Assembly (NCBI GenBank): GCA_013298025.1
Contig: JAAFJE010000009.1
Coordinates: 62,001 to 126,000 of the forward strand
Origin: Cytophagales bacterium
GTDB taxonomy: Bacteria > Bacteroidota > Bacteroidia > Cytophagales > Spirosomataceae
Reading direction: 5' to 3'
DNA length: 64,000 bases
Positions 27,277 through 36,341 of the stretch are shown here, piece by piece; position 1 is the first letter of the stretch; the number at the start of each line of letters is the position of its first letter. Below the pieces are notes generated by a model. It ran no database searches and was not told the DNA's origin. It was given only the letters and a program-made list of their open reading frames with translations. Made by a program: the position numbers and the translations under genes.

Positions 27277-28938
27277 TTAGGCAAATTTTCTCTTTCTAGC
27301 CCATTGCCACACAAAAGCTACTACACTTAATACAAGCAAGGGTATGACAATATTTACCACCTGCCAATAGGTTTTTTCATGCTGTAGGGCGTATTTATCC
27401 AAAGGTCGTAGCATGACTTCTTTGTTGCGTGCCGCAATTACACCATTGTCGTCGAGTAGGTAGTCGAGGGCATTTAATACAAAATCTTTATTGGCAAAAG
27501 TATTGCCAGAAAAACGGTCGTAGCCCAAAGGCAAAGGGGCATTGTGTTTGGTATCAACATCGTTGGCGGCGAGGTCGCCATCGGCACATACCACAATTTT
27601 AGAAGCTTCGCCTTGTGCCTTGAAGGTAGCCGCTTTGGGGTCGTTTGGTAAAATTCTATGATTAAACAAGGATTGAAATTTGCCTTCCAACAATACACTC
27701 ACCATCTGTACACCCCCACGGTATTTGCTTGCGTCGAGTTCTTTGTTGGCTGCATTGTAGGTAATTACGGCTGGAGCTTGGAGTAGCTGCGTGTATGCCG
27801 ACGTAAGCAACAAAGGCGTTTTACGAATGCCTCGGGCTTGTACCGTATCTATAGAACTCACATATTTGGTATAAACAGCGTCGAGGTTTTTCACAATGGG
27901 CGAATCGCCAAAGGTATTGATTAAAGGAAAATACTGCCAAGGCACGAGTTCGATATTCGATTTATCGCCAAAATTACCTACCACCATCGGAATAGCGGCA
28001 CACATCTGAGCATCTTTGATAAGGTTAGGATTGAGTCTTACCCCATAATTAAAGAGCAAATCGCCCAAATTTACATCAAGCGGATTGCACATATTTCCAT
28101 CGTTCGCTGCCGAATCAACTTTTACAGCATCGAGTATAAATAATGCTTTTCCACCTTTTACAATAAATTGGTCAATTTTATATTTATCCTCTTCGCTGAA
28201 AGGCTTGTCGGGTTTCATCACAAAAATGGCATCTAAGCCATCGAGGGTAGGCGAATTACGCAAATCGACAGGGTACAAATCGTAAAACTTACGCAAGCTA
28301 CCAGTCAAACTCAACTGATTGATGGTTGGCAAAGACGTATAATTGACAAAAAAGCCTATTTTCTTGCGTTCCGTTTGGGTAAGGGCTTTAATTGCGGAGG
28401 CCAATTGGTATTCAACGCCCTCATACGATTGATTAAGGATTTCGAGCGGAGAAGCCATTTTGTTGCCTTTGAGCAGGAGTGTAGCCACTTCGTTGCCTTT
28501 GTACGAAAGCACAGCCCCGGGCAAAATCAAAGTTTGGATACGCTTGCCATCTTCGCTGTTTACCACATTGGTAGGTGGAATACCTTTTTGTGCCAGAGCC
28601 ATAATTCTCTGTGCACGTTCTTTTTCGTCCTTAATTTCAGTGTTTAGGTCGATAAAAGAATATTGGATATGATTTCCAGCATATATTTCAAATTCGTCGA
28701 GGGTTTCTTTTACTGCATTTTCTAAACGCTTGAAACCTGCCGGAATATCTTTACCTGTAAGATACACTTTTACCACCACCTCATCGTCGAGATTTTCGAG
28801 CAATTGTTGGGTAGCTGGTGCAATACTGTAACGCCCTTCTTGGGTGAGGTCTAAGCGAAAAAAGTAAAAGCGTGCAGCCACATTGATGCCCACTATCACA
28901 CCCAATACAAGGATAAATTGAATGAATTTATTTTTCAT
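27277..28938 (-). CDS. gldG: Gliding-motility ABC transporter substrate-binding protein GldG
   Basis: The 553-residue protein has an N-terminal membrane segment (about 7-26), the characteristic FRLDLTQEGRYSIAPATQQLL block, a long extracytoplasmic domain and a C-terminal membrane segment (about 526-546) followed by WARKRKFA. These are the features of GldG, which works with GldF and GldA as an ABC transporter needed for gliding in Bacteroidota. The partner gldF, usually directly upstream of gldG, is absent here. The preceding gene is a restriction endonuclease on the same strand, 39 bases away. Some non-gliding Bacteroidota also carry gldG, so motility cannot be concluded. Confidence 0.92.
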   Translation of the reverse strand: MKNKFIQFILVLGVIVGINVAARFYFFRLDLTQEGRYSIAPATQQLLENLDDEVVVKVYLTGKDIPAGFKRLENAVKETLDEFEIYAGNHIQYSFIDLNTEIKDEKERAQRIMALAQKGIPPTNVVNSEDGKRIQTLILPGAVLSYKGNEVATLLLKGNKMASPLEILNQSYEGVEYQLASAIKALTQTERKKIGFFVNYTSLPTINQLSLTGSLRKFYDLYPVDLRNSPTLDGLDAIFVMKPDKPFSEEDKYKIDQFIVKGGKALFILDAVKVDSAANDGNMCNPLDVNLGDLLFNYGVRLNPNLIKDAQMCAAIPMVVGNFGDKSNIELVPWQYFPLINTFGDSPIVKNLDAVYTKYVSSIDTVQARGIRKTPLLLTSAYTQLLQAPAVITYNAANKELDASKYRGGVQMVSVLLEGKFQSLFNHRILPNDPKAATFKAQGEASKIVVCADGDLAANDVDTKHNAPLPLGYDRFSGNTFANKDFVLNALDYLLDDNGVIAARNKEVMLRPLDKYALQHEKTYWQVVNIVIPLLVLSVVAFVWQWARKRKFA

Positions 28939-28977
28939 AAGTACAAAGAAATTGTCCGTTTGCCCTTTTGTCGATTG

Positions 28978-30078
28978 TTACATTTTTGATATAATATTGT
29001 TCCACGCTGTTTTATGTTCAAACTTCAAGGCTGTATCTAGCTCAATCAAGTTTACATAATTTTCAATAAATTCGGAAGTATCGGAGAGCAAACGGAGATA
29101 GTATTTTAGTGAATTTGTTAATCCATTGGCAATAACGTGGCATCCATGAATATTCTTGATGCGTTCGATTTCTATATTGATGGCATTTATTTGCGAAGCG
29201 TCGATGTTTGCCGTTGAAAGCAAATAATAGCGGCTCACTTGTGTTGTTTTGAATTTCTCAAAGGCATCTTTTACAAGTTGTATGGTTATGGGTATTCCAT
29301 GTTTTACCTCAACAGCTTCAAATGCCCTTCCTTTTTCATCAACAAGGTCGATGTCTCCAATTCGCCCACTTCTCGTGTCAGCAGAGGTATGATTTTCTAT
29401 AGGCAATAATGTTTTACCTTCAAACCGTTTGATTTCATTTACAAGACATTGATAAGCTGCATACAAAGCTAAAACAGGCAACCGAGATGCTCCTTCTGCT
29501 GTGTATTTTGCTTCAAAATGTTTAGAAAGTAAATCTATAATGGTTGTAATGGGCAAATTATGTGGCTTTGCCAAATTGATTTGTTGCGTATTACGCTGAA
29601 TAATTAAGCCTTGCATTAGAAAACTCAATATTTTGTCTAAATCATTGCCTTGCTGAATAAAATCAATAGTTTCTAAAAAAGCGATTTTTAGCGTATCGGG
29701 TCTAATTGCTCCCGAATAATTAGCGTCGTAAGGAATTTTTTGTTCTAACGAACGAGTAAGCCAACCGCTTTCAGCCATAGCAGGAAATTTTACACTTTTC
29801 AAAAAGGGGGTGATATATTTTGAGTCGAACGTTCTACCCGAATATCCATTAGGAATACTTGTTTGATGATTTCTAATATCTTGTTCTGGGTTAAGTATTT
29901 TGTAAACAGCACTCGTCAAAATAACCGTAATAACCGCTTTTGCTGATTCTGATTTCTGTAAAATTTCTAGTAGATACTTGGCAATTGTTTGGTTTAGGTC
30001 TGATTTTATCGTGGTGTCTGAACCAACGATTTTCATTGATTCCTGATAAATATTTTCAAGAAAAGCAGTTGGTTCCAT
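28978..30078 (-). CDS. Type II restriction endonuclease, SacI-family-like
   Basis: The 366-residue protein is encoded one base after the stop of the C5 methyltransferase gene, the classical arrangement for a type II endonuclease. A PD-(D/E)xK-type active site is visible as GDIDL (D244) and, 13 residues later, EVK (E257, K259). The N-terminal half has the segments GYSGRTFD, ITPFLK and ESGWLTRSLEQ, which I associate with the SacI family (GAGCTC cutters), but I cannot confirm this by comparison. The recognition site therefore stays open. It lies directly upstream of gldG on the same strand. Confidence 0.78.
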   Translation of the reverse strand: MEPTAFLENIYQESMKIVGSDTTIKSDLNQTIAKYLLEILQKSESAKAVITVILTSAVYKILNPEQDIRNHQTSIPNGYSGRTFDSKYITPFLKSVKFPAMAESGWLTRSLEQKIPYDANYSGAIRPDTLKIAFLETIDFIQQGNDLDKILSFLMQGLIIQRNTQQINLAKPHNLPITTIIDLLSKHFEAKYTAEGASRLPVLALYAAYQCLVNEIKRFEGKTLLPIENHTSADTRSGRIGDIDLVDEKGRAFEAVEVKHGIPITIQLVKDAFEKFKTTQVSRYYLLSTANIDASQINAINIEIERIKNIHGCHVIANGLTNSLKYYLRLLSDTSEFIENYVNLIELDTALKFEHKTAWNNIISKM

Positions 30079-30079
30079 G

Positions 30080-31300
30080 TTATTGCCTTATATCTAAAAG
30101 TTGTGTTTTAATCTGTTCGGCTACGGCTTTAATCATTGGAATAGCAACCGAATTTCCGATTTGTTTGTAGAGTTCTGCTTTGTTATTGAGTAGTTTGAAC
30201 TTGTTGGGAAAGCCCATGATTCGGTAACATTCTTGAATTGTTAATTTCCTCACTGCTCCTTCGTGCCAAATCCAAAATCTACCTGATGATTCTTGTGAAG
30301 GTAATGCTGGATGCACTCCTTCGGTCGAATAAATTCTGTTGGGTTGTTTATGAACTCTTGATAAGTGTTCTGTGCCTGGTCTTACGCCTGCCTTACGAAT
30401 CGTTTTATTCCGATAGCCAGCAAACACCAAGCCCGAATCCTGCATTTTTTGTTCTGCTAAAATCGTATATGGCTCATCCAAGTATTCAAATTCATTTTCT
30501 TTATCTAAAAAGTCTTTGAGTACGGGTTTGTCATTTTTCTTAATTTTAGAAAAATCAAACGTTTTGTTTTGGTGTCCGATGATAATAATTCTTTCACGGT
30601 TTTGTGGCACACCAAAATCAGAGGCATTTAAAACTTTTTTAGCAACCGTATAGCCTAGTTCCTCTAAATGTTGTATAATGGTTGCCAGTGTTCTTTTATT
30701 GTCGTGGTAAACCAAATGTTTGACATTTTCAAGAAATACGACTGGTGGTTTTCGTTTTTCAATAATTTCAAAAACATGGTAAATTAATGTTCCTCTTGTA
30801 TCTTCAAACCCTTTCATTTTTCCTGAAATACTAAAGGGCTGGCAAGGAAAACCTGCACAAAGAATATCGTGATGAGGCACGATGTCGGTATTCAATTTGG
30901 TAATGTCGCCAAATGGCACTTCGCCAAAGTTTAGTTCGTATGCTCTCTGGGCATGGTAGTTAAATTCTGAGGAAAATACGCAATTGCCGCCGAGTTCTTG
31001 CATGGGAATGCGGAAGCCACCAATGCCAGCAAATAAATCAATAAATGTAAAGGTAGGGTTTTCGGGTGCAGGAAAGGGAACATCCCATTTGATAGGAAGT
31101 ATGGCTTGTAATTCGGTTTCTGCAACAATACCTGATTCGCCGTTGATAGTATCAAAATATGCTTTGGCTCGTTGCTCATAAGATTTTGAAACGCCGTTGG
31201 TATAGTTGTGCAAGTAGTGTGTTAGGTAAGCTAATTCTTCTGCATTGCCATTTAAGGTCTCAACTTTTAGTTTTTCTCTGAGCTTTGAATATTCAATCAT
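30080..31300 (-). CDS. DNA (cytosine-5)-methyltransferase of the restriction-modification operon
   Basis: A 406-residue enzyme with all main C5-methyltransferase motifs: motif [13 protein letters not shown] (86-97), the catalytic Pro-Cys in AGFPCQPFS (Cys153), motif VI ENV (191-193), motif VIII QNRERI (233-238), then a target-recognition region and the C-terminal QIGNSV motif. It methylates cytosine in the site cut by the partner nuclease. Unusually, about 80 residues precede motif I and contain HYLHN-TNGVSK-YE (28-42). The same block occurs in the methyltransferase at the right edge of the window. Gene order regulator-methylase-nuclease with 1-3 base gaps indicates one operon. Confidence 0.95.
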   Translation of the reverse strand: MIEYSKLREKLKVETLNGNAEELAYLTHYLHNYTNGVSKSYEQRAKAYFDTINGESGIVAETELQAILPIKWDVPFPAPENPTFTFIDLFAGIGGFRIPMQELGGNCVFSSEFNYHAQRAYELNFGEVPFGDITKLNTDIVPHHDILCAGFPCQPFSISGKMKGFEDTRGTLIYHVFEIIEKRKPPVVFLENVKHLVYHDNKRTLATIIQHLEELGYTVAKKVLNASDFGVPQNRERIIIIGHQNKTFDFSKIKKNDKPVLKDFLDKENEFEYLDEPYTILAEQKMQDSGLVFAGYRNKTIRKAGVRPGTEHLSRVHKQPNRIYSTEGVHPALPSQESSGRFWIWHEGAVRKLTIQECYRIMGFPNKFKLLNNKAELYKQIGNSVAIPMIKAVAEQIKTQLLDIRQ

Positions 31301-31303
31301 AAT

Positions 31304-31630
31304 CTAAAAGTTTATTTTTCCTTGTTCAAGATTTTTCTGCTTCATATATTTTGCCTTTGCTTCGGCTGCTTTCAAAAGTTGTGCGGGTTCTTCTTGCGGA
31401 TAGATGATTTCTGCTATTTTTTCAATCAAATACGCTTGTTCTAAGTCTTTTAAATCAAGGTTAAAAAAACTTGAGAGCTTAGGCAATACTTCAAATGGCA
31501 CATTTCTCTTTCCATTTTCAATTTTGGAAAGAGTAGATTGGTCAATGTCTAATGCTGCCGCCAGTTTTGTCAAGGTCAAACCGTTGTCAGACCTCAGTTT
31601 ATGAATGTATTCGCCAAATGTTTCTTTCAT
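31304..31630 (-). CDS. XRE-family regulator of the restriction-modification operon
   Basis: A 108-residue protein with an N-terminal helix-turn-helix of the Cro/CI type (residues about 8-62): LTKLAAALDIDQSTLSKIENGKR is the recognition unit, here split as LTKLAAALDI and DQSTLSKIENGKR. The C-terminal tail is helical and charged. It is the first gene of the operon, 3 bases before the methyltransferase gene, which fits a controller protein that delays nuclease expression. Two copies of a 9-base direct repeat overlap and precede its start codon and are likely its operator. Confidence 0.88.
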   Translation of the reverse strand: MKETFGEYIHKLRSDNGLTLTKLAAALDIDQSTLSKIENGKRNVPFEVLPKLSSFFNLDLKDLEQAYLIEKIAEIIYPQEEPAQLLKAAEAKAKYMKQKNLEQGKINF

Positions 31631-31652
31631 TATCTTGAATATTTTATCTTGA
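31630..31652 (-). promoter_or_regulatory. Probable autoregulatory operator of the XRE regulator
   Basis: Read on the minus strand, TCAAGATAA occurs twice with a 5-base spacer (31644-31652 and 31630-31638), a 14-base period, directly before and touching the XRE start codon. Tandem half-sites at this position are typical for C-protein control of restriction operons. The binding itself is inferred. Confidence 0.5.
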
Positions 31653-31685
31653 CAATTTTGGCAAATTTACAAAGAAGTTTTTAAT

Positions 31686-31717
31686 AAGAAAAGCACCCCT
31701 TACGAGGTGCTTTTCTT
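31686..31717 (-). terminator. Terminator after the PpiD-like gene
   Basis: Perfect 12-bp stem AAGAAAAGCACC / GGTGCTTTTCTT (31686-31697 and 31706-31717) with an 8-base loop. It lies 28 bases past the foldase stop and insulates the restriction-modification operon from that gene. Confidence 0.8.
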
Positions 31718-31744
31718 ATGAGCCGAATTTTTGTAAGACTTATC

Positions 31745-33859
31745 TTAATAGAATTTCGCACGGTTATCTACCACTTTGGCGTTTTCTTTGATAGCCTCAT
31801 TGATATAATACGAAGTTCTTTGAGCAGCCATTGCACGAGCTGTATTTTTGTACATGGTCAAGTCTGCAATAGCAGGTGCTGGTGTTCCAGCAACTTTTTC
31901 TAGTACAAATATCCCAAACTCACCTTTGAATGGTTTTGATTTCTTACCTACTTTCAAGCCAAATGCTTTACCCAAAGCTGCTGGGTCGGCACCAGCCGAG
32001 CCAAGTACACCTTGTCCCAACGTAATGTCATTGGCCGATTCTACTAAAGCTCCAGCACCGTATTTCTGAGCAATTTGCTCTAATGTACCCGAAATGCCTC
32101 CCAACTTAGTGATAATTTGTTCAGCTTTTACATCAGCTTTTACTTTGGATGTCAATTCTGCACGGTAGTCATCTACTTTTACTTCGTCTTTAGACGTTTT
32201 GCCAGTCAAAATAGCTACAATGTATTGGTTATCGTTTTGGAAAGCATCCGATACTTGTCCTACTTTGGTATCGTCGTTGAATGCCCATCTTACAATGTCA
32301 CGTGCATTTTGCAAGTTATTAAAACCTGCCGAACCTTCTGGTACACGGTCGGCACGAAGCATTAAGATGTTTTTATCTTTTTTCAAAGCTGCATTAAATG
32401 CGTCTAATGTACCATTGGCTGCCGCAAAGTTATCGGCTTTACGGAAGATTTCGTCCATCGTAGCTTGGCTTGGGGCAATCGTGCGATTGATAGCGGCTAA
32501 TTTATAACGAGTATTGGTTTTGGCTTCTGTTACTTTGATGATGTGGAAACCGAAATCTGTTTCTACAATACTTGGCAACAAACCTGTACCACTAAAGCCA
32601 AAAACAGCTTTTTCAAATGGTTTTACCATGGAGCCATTGTTTTTGAAATAACCCAAGTCTCCGCCTTGTTGGCCCGAGCCATCCATACTGCTCATACGAG
32701 CCAATGCCTCGAAGTTTGCACCTCCTTTGATTTGCTTCAATACGTCTTCTGCACGTTTACGAGCAGCTACTTTAGCTGAATCGCTTTGGTTTTCTGGACG
32801 AATCAAAATATGACTGGCACGAACGGTAAACAAAGAATCTTTCTCGATACCACCATATTTATAAATCGAATAGACCAAACCTTCTTTGAATGGCCCATAA
32901 ATACCGCCTGGTGTCATAGTGGCCAATTGCGTTTTTACAGACGCTGGAATTTCAGATAGTGTTACCAAATAAGGCGTTTTTACGTCTGAGTTCATCATCG
33001 CAAAAGCCGAGTCGTTTTTGGCAATCGCCAATTCTTTCGCCAAACGCTTGATGTCGTTGTAGAAAGCGGCTGTGTCTTGCTTCGATGGCACAACTGGGAA
33101 AGTTACATATTGGAATGAACGAGTATTTTCGCCTTTGTACAAATCTTTGTGTTTGGCCAAATAATCTTCCAATTGGCTGTCTGTCACTTTTACGGTAGAG
33201 TCGTCGATAGACGCATAAGGCACATATACATAACGCACACTTGCTTTGGCTGTTTGGGCGTTGTATTCTTTTTGTGCTTCGATGTTGGTGGTATAAGCCG
33301 AAAGTTTCAACAAGTTTTCGTACTTGCTTCTCAAACGGTCTTGGCTCAACGATTTTTCAAAGTTTGCCCACGCTTGTTGTTGTGCGGCTGGCATACTTTT
33401 CAAATTTTTCAAAAACTGTACGACAAAATTTTTGTCGAATTGTCCCGTTTGTGGATTTGTAAACTGCTGACGTACAGATGGATGGATGTTTTCTCCTTGT
33501 ACCATGTCAACCAATTCTTCAGGCGATACCGACAAGCCTAATGCGGCATATTCTTTGCCGTAAGCATAGTTCAACAAGTATTCGTTCCATACTTGCTCAC
33601 GCATCATAGAGAGTTCTTGCTCGCTTGGGCCACGGCCTGTTTGAGCCGAATAAGCCTGCGATGCTTCTTCTACTTTTTTCTGAAAGTCTTGGTATTTAAT
33701 GCTTTCGCCTGCGATTTCACCAACTTCGTCACTGCTTCCACCGAAGAAACGAGAACGACCTTGGAAAATATCGCTTCCAACGAGGAATAGAACTAAGCTG
33801 ACGGCAATAGCGCCAGCCGCAATTCCTGATTTTTCTCTGATTTTGGTAATTAATGCCAT
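31745..33859 (-). CDS. PpiD/SurA-type periplasmic peptidyl-prolyl isomerase
   Basis: The 704-residue protein begins at the ATG at 33859. An upstream in-frame ATG exists but its 22 extra codons look unrelated. A short cytoplasmic stretch and one membrane segment (about 12-29, AGAIAVSLVLFLVG) anchor it. A SurA_N-like helical domain follows. A parvulin domain lies at about 345-440, with ASHILIRPE and GGDLGYFKNNGSMV as landmarks, and a C-terminal segment repeats chaperone-like helices. It would assist folding of exported outer-membrane proteins. It is transcribed alone, with its own terminator. Confidence 0.9.
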   Translation of the reverse strand: MALITKIREKSGIAAGAIAVSLVLFLVGSDIFQGRSRFFGGSSDEVGEIAGESIKYQDFQKKVEEASQAYSAQTGRGPSEQELSMMREQVWNEYLLNYAYGKEYAALGLSVSPEELVDMVQGENIHPSVRQQFTNPQTGQFDKNFVVQFLKNLKSMPAAQQQAWANFEKSLSQDRLRSKYENLLKLSAYTTNIEAQKEYNAQTAKASVRYVYVPYASIDDSTVKVTDSQLEDYLAKHKDLYKGENTRSFQYVTFPVVPSKQDTAAFYNDIKRLAKELAIAKNDSAFAMMNSDVKTPYLVTLSEIPASVKTQLATMTPGGIYGPFKEGLVYSIYKYGGIEKDSLFTVRASHILIRPENQSDSAKVAARKRAEDVLKQIKGGANFEALARMSSMDGSGQQGGDLGYFKNNGSMVKPFEKAVFGFSGTGLLPSIVETDFGFHIIKVTEAKTNTRYKLAAINRTIAPSQATMDEIFRKADNFAAANGTLDAFNAALKKDKNILMLRADRVPEGSAGFNNLQNARDIVRWAFNDDTKVGQVSDAFQNDNQYIVAILTGKTSKDEVKVDDYRAELTSKVKADVKAEQIITKLGGISGTLEQIAQKYGAGALVESANDITLGQGVLGSAGADPAALGKAFGLKVGKKSKPFKGEFGIFVLEKVAGTPAPAIADLTMYKNTARAMAAQRTSYYINEAIKENAKVVDNRAKFY

Positions 33860-34337
33860 ATTTAATTTTAACTGTTTTGCTTGATGGGTGTTGCTCTTCG
33901 ATAGGTTTTTAAAAGGGTTATGCACGCCATGTTTCTATTTGAGCAACGTTCTTACACACAAAAGAACCGCAAAATAATCATAATACTTTGTAATATCAAA
34001 ATGCAAGCAGGCTTCTTCTTGCGAAGAGTTTCATAAAAAAAATAAGATATTGCTCTGTTAATAAGCAAAATATCGTATTATAGCAAGATGAAAAATGTGT
34101 TTTTTTATATAAATGACTAATAACTAATATTTTATATAAAAATCAATTTGCATTTTACAAGGCTCTTTTTCTTGGTAAATCTTTATCGAAAGACTTGCTC
34201 TAGCCTTATTATTTTTACCCGAATATTTCATGACACAACGCCAAGGCATACGCTTGATGCCCAAATGCTATTTTTTCTTCCTAAAAACTTTCCGATAACT
34301 TATTTTACAAAATGTAGAAATCCTGCTGTTTCTCAAC
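33860..34337. other. Intergenic region between divergent foldase and DUF1648 genes
   Basis: Nearly 480 AT-rich bases without a convincing gene. A short open frame at 34148-34390 lacks any family signature. The region must carry the promoter of the foldase gene, but no exact -7 consensus was found on the minus strand. Confidence 0.45.
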
Positions 34338-34440
34338 TAATTTTGCGGACAAATTACAGGTTCGGTATGCAGGTCTGCTGTCGTGGGTAATTCAACTTAA
34401 CCACCAGCCTGTCAAACATCCACGAAGGAAGACCACTGAG
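34338..34440 (+). promoter_or_regulatory. Promoter box plus candidate structured RNA leader
   Basis: TAATTTTG (34338-34345) is an exact -7 match. Directly downstream, GGTCT (34372-34376) and TCGTGG (34381-34386) can pair with AGACC (34430-34434) and CCACGA (34420-34425), leaving a symmetric 4x4 internal loop. ACAGG (34356-34360) can pair with CCTGT (34408-34412) across that stem, giving a pseudoknot topology. The element ends just before the DUF1648 start. It matches no riboswitch or small RNA I know, and the SRP RNA signature GGAAGCAG is not present. Confidence 0.35.
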
Positions 34441-34446
34441 GAAGCT

Positions 34447-34953
34447 ATGAGTATTGAATTTTTCGCATCAAGGGTTTGGCGTTACGCATCTATTTTGGCG
34501 TTTGCTGTTATCTTATTATTTACGTACCGAGGTTTACCCGATTTCACTGCCGTACACTTCAATGCCAATGGCCGAGGAGATGGCTTTTTGCCTAAAGACG
34601 AAATCTTTTATCTTTTTCTTGCTTTGTCGTTGGTTATCAATATTTTGCCTGTTGTCGTTGCCAAAATGATTGATAAACTTCCCATCACTTCTTTTGCTTG
34701 GATTCCTAATAAAAAATGGTTGGATAGCCCCAAGCAGGTTCACGAAAGTTTCAAAAACTGGCTTAATTTCTTGCCTGCGGGTATCAATACGTTTTTGATT
34801 TTGGTACTCAGGGCTTTGCTTACGCTCAACGACGAACGTTCGTACAATACCAGCTACACGTATTTATTGGTAGTAGGGGCAGCTTTATTGCTGACTTGGA
34901 TAGCCTATTTGCCTATTAAATTGTTGTTTACTAGCCCAGAAGTAGAAGATTAA
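34447..34953 (+). CDS. DUF1648-type integral membrane protein
   Basis: A 168-residue protein with four likely membrane segments (about 12-26, 51-72, 108-127 and 138-160). The first extramembrane loop carries the pattern LPDFTAVHFNANGRGDGFLPK. This resembles the DUF1648 signature found in SdpI-related proteins, where a short loop reads 'P..HF...G..D'. The remaining SdpI domain is absent. The role is unknown; related proteins protect against membrane-active toxins, but this cannot be claimed here. A possible RNA leader precedes it. Confidence 0.75.
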   Translation: MSIEFFASRVWRYASILAFAVILLFTYRGLPDFTAVHFNANGRGDGFLPKDEIFYLFLALSLVINILPVVVAKMIDKLPITSFAWIPNKKWLDSPKQVHESFKNWLNFLPAGINTFLILVLRALLTLNDERSYNTSYTYLLVVGAALLLTWIAYLPIKLLFTSPEVED

Positions 34954-35056
34954 TAGAAGTACCAATGAGTGATAACGCAAATAGCGATTGTAATGATTTC
35001 TGTATATTGATTTTATATTGCAGAAAGTGACATACTAATTCTATTTTGTCCTCATA

Positions 35057-36298
35057 ATGCACAGCAGCATGACAAATTTGACATCCATCAAACTAAGCGA
35101 TTATACTTACGATTTGCCTGATGAGCGAATAGCCAAATTCCCGTTGGCACAACGTGACCAATCGAAACTTCAGGTGTATCGAAACGGCACAATTACGCAT
35201 ACGAAATTTTACCAAATTGGCGATTTTCTTCCCGAAAATTGTCTGCTGGTGTTCAACAATACCAAAGTGATTCCTGCCAGAATACACTTTCAAAAAGCGA
35301 CTGGTGCAACCATTCAAATCTTCCTTTTGCATCCTATTGCTCCTACGCCAGTCATCAATTTGGCGATGGAAGTACAAGAGGCTTGCGTATGGGAATGTAT
35401 GATTGGCAACCGTAAACGATGGAAAAAAGACGAGGTACTTAGCCAAAAAGTATGGGTCAATCAACTCGAAGTGGAGGTAAAAGCAACACTTGTTGCCAAT
35501 GACGAAAACCATGTAGCTTTATCGTGGCAGGTGCTACAGCAAGACACCAAGGTAACGTTCGTCGATTTGATTCAGGCATTAGGAGAAATTCCTTTACCCC
35601 CTTACCTCAATCGTGCTACCGAAGCCGCCGATTATGAAACCTACCAAACAGTTTATAGCCAAAAAAAGGGGGCTGTAGCTGCTCCTACGGCAGGTTTGCA
35701 TTTTACCAATGAGGTGTTGACGGGGCTACAAAGCAAAGGCTTTCAACTCGATTATTTGACTTTACACGTGGGGGCTGGTACATTTCAGCCTATCAAGGTC
35801 GAAAATATCATTGAACACCGAATGCACAACGAACAGTTGGTTTTCAACCGTACCAATGTGCTTCGATTGCTTGCCAATATCGACAATATCATTCCTGTGG
35901 GTACAACTTCTATGCGTGCTTTAGAGAGTTTGTATTGGTTTGGCGTAAAGCTTTGCGAGGATGCCAACGCTTCGTTTTTTGTCGAAAAACTTTTTCCTTA
36001 TCAGCACGAAAACCGAGTTATTCCGACTCCTACCGTCGCTTTACAGGCTGTGCTGGCACATTTGGAGGCAACAGGAAAGGAAGAAATTATTGGAGAAACA
36101 GAGATTTTTATCTTTCCAGGCTATCAATTCAAGCTTTGTAAAGGGATTGTCACCAATTATCATCAGCCCGAAAGTACACTAATTTTATTGATTGCCGCTT
36201 TAATCGGTGAAGATTGGCGAAAGGTATATGAAGAAGCCATGCAAAACGACTACCGCTTTTTGAGCTATGGCGATTCGTCGTTGTTGTTGGGCCATTAG
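35057..36298 (+). CDS. queA: S-adenosylmethionine:tRNA ribosyltransferase-isomerase
   Basis: QueA transfers the ribosyl part of SAM to preQ1 in tRNA to make epoxyqueuosine. The 413-residue protein (or 409 from the ATG at 35069) has the family landmarks: LSDYTYDLPDERIAKFPL, LLVFNNTKVIPAR, GEIPLPPYL, YQTVYSQKKGAVAAPTAGLHF (split here as YQTVYS, QKKGAVAAPTAGLHF), LHVGAGTFQP, and NYHQPESTL near the C-terminus. It lies alone on the plus strand and converges on proB with a shared terminator. Confidence 0.95.
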   Translation: MHSSMTNLTSIKLSDYTYDLPDERIAKFPLAQRDQSKLQVYRNGTITHTKFYQIGDFLPENCLLVFNNTKVIPARIHFQKATGATIQIFLLHPIAPTPVINLAMEVQEACVWECMIGNRKRWKKDEVLSQKVWVNQLEVEVKATLVANDENHVALSWQVLQQDTKVTFVDLIQALGEIPLPPYLNRATEAADYETYQTVYSQKKGAVAAPTAGLHFTNEVLTGLQSKGFQLDYLTLHVGAGTFQPIKVENIIEHRMHNEQLVFNRTNVLRLLANIDNIIPVGTTSMRALESLYWFGVKLCEDANASFFVEKLFPYQHENRVIPTPTVALQAVLAHLEATGKEEIIGETEIFIFPGYQFKLCKGIVTNYHQPESTLILLIAALIGEDWRKVYEEAMQNDYRFLSYGDSSLLLGH

Positions 36299-36299
36299 C

Positions 36300-36335
36300 A
36301 AAAATCCCTATTGAGGTGTTTCAATAGGGATTTTT
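36300..36335. terminator. Bidirectional terminator between queA and proB
   Basis: Perfect 15-bp stem (36300-36314 and 36321-36335, loop GGTGTT) bounded by A and T runs, located between convergent stop codons. Confidence 0.92.
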
Positions 36336-36341
36336 ATCATA

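Noticed and set aside
34148-34390. 80-codon plus-strand open frame before the DUF1648 gene
   Set aside because: No recognisable domain, and its 3' end runs into the promoter box and candidate RNA structure.
34371-34440. SRP RNA or 4.5S RNA upstream of the DUF1648 gene
   Set aside because: GAAGGAAG resembles part of the SRP core, but the conserved GGAAGCAG loop and its pairing partner are missing.
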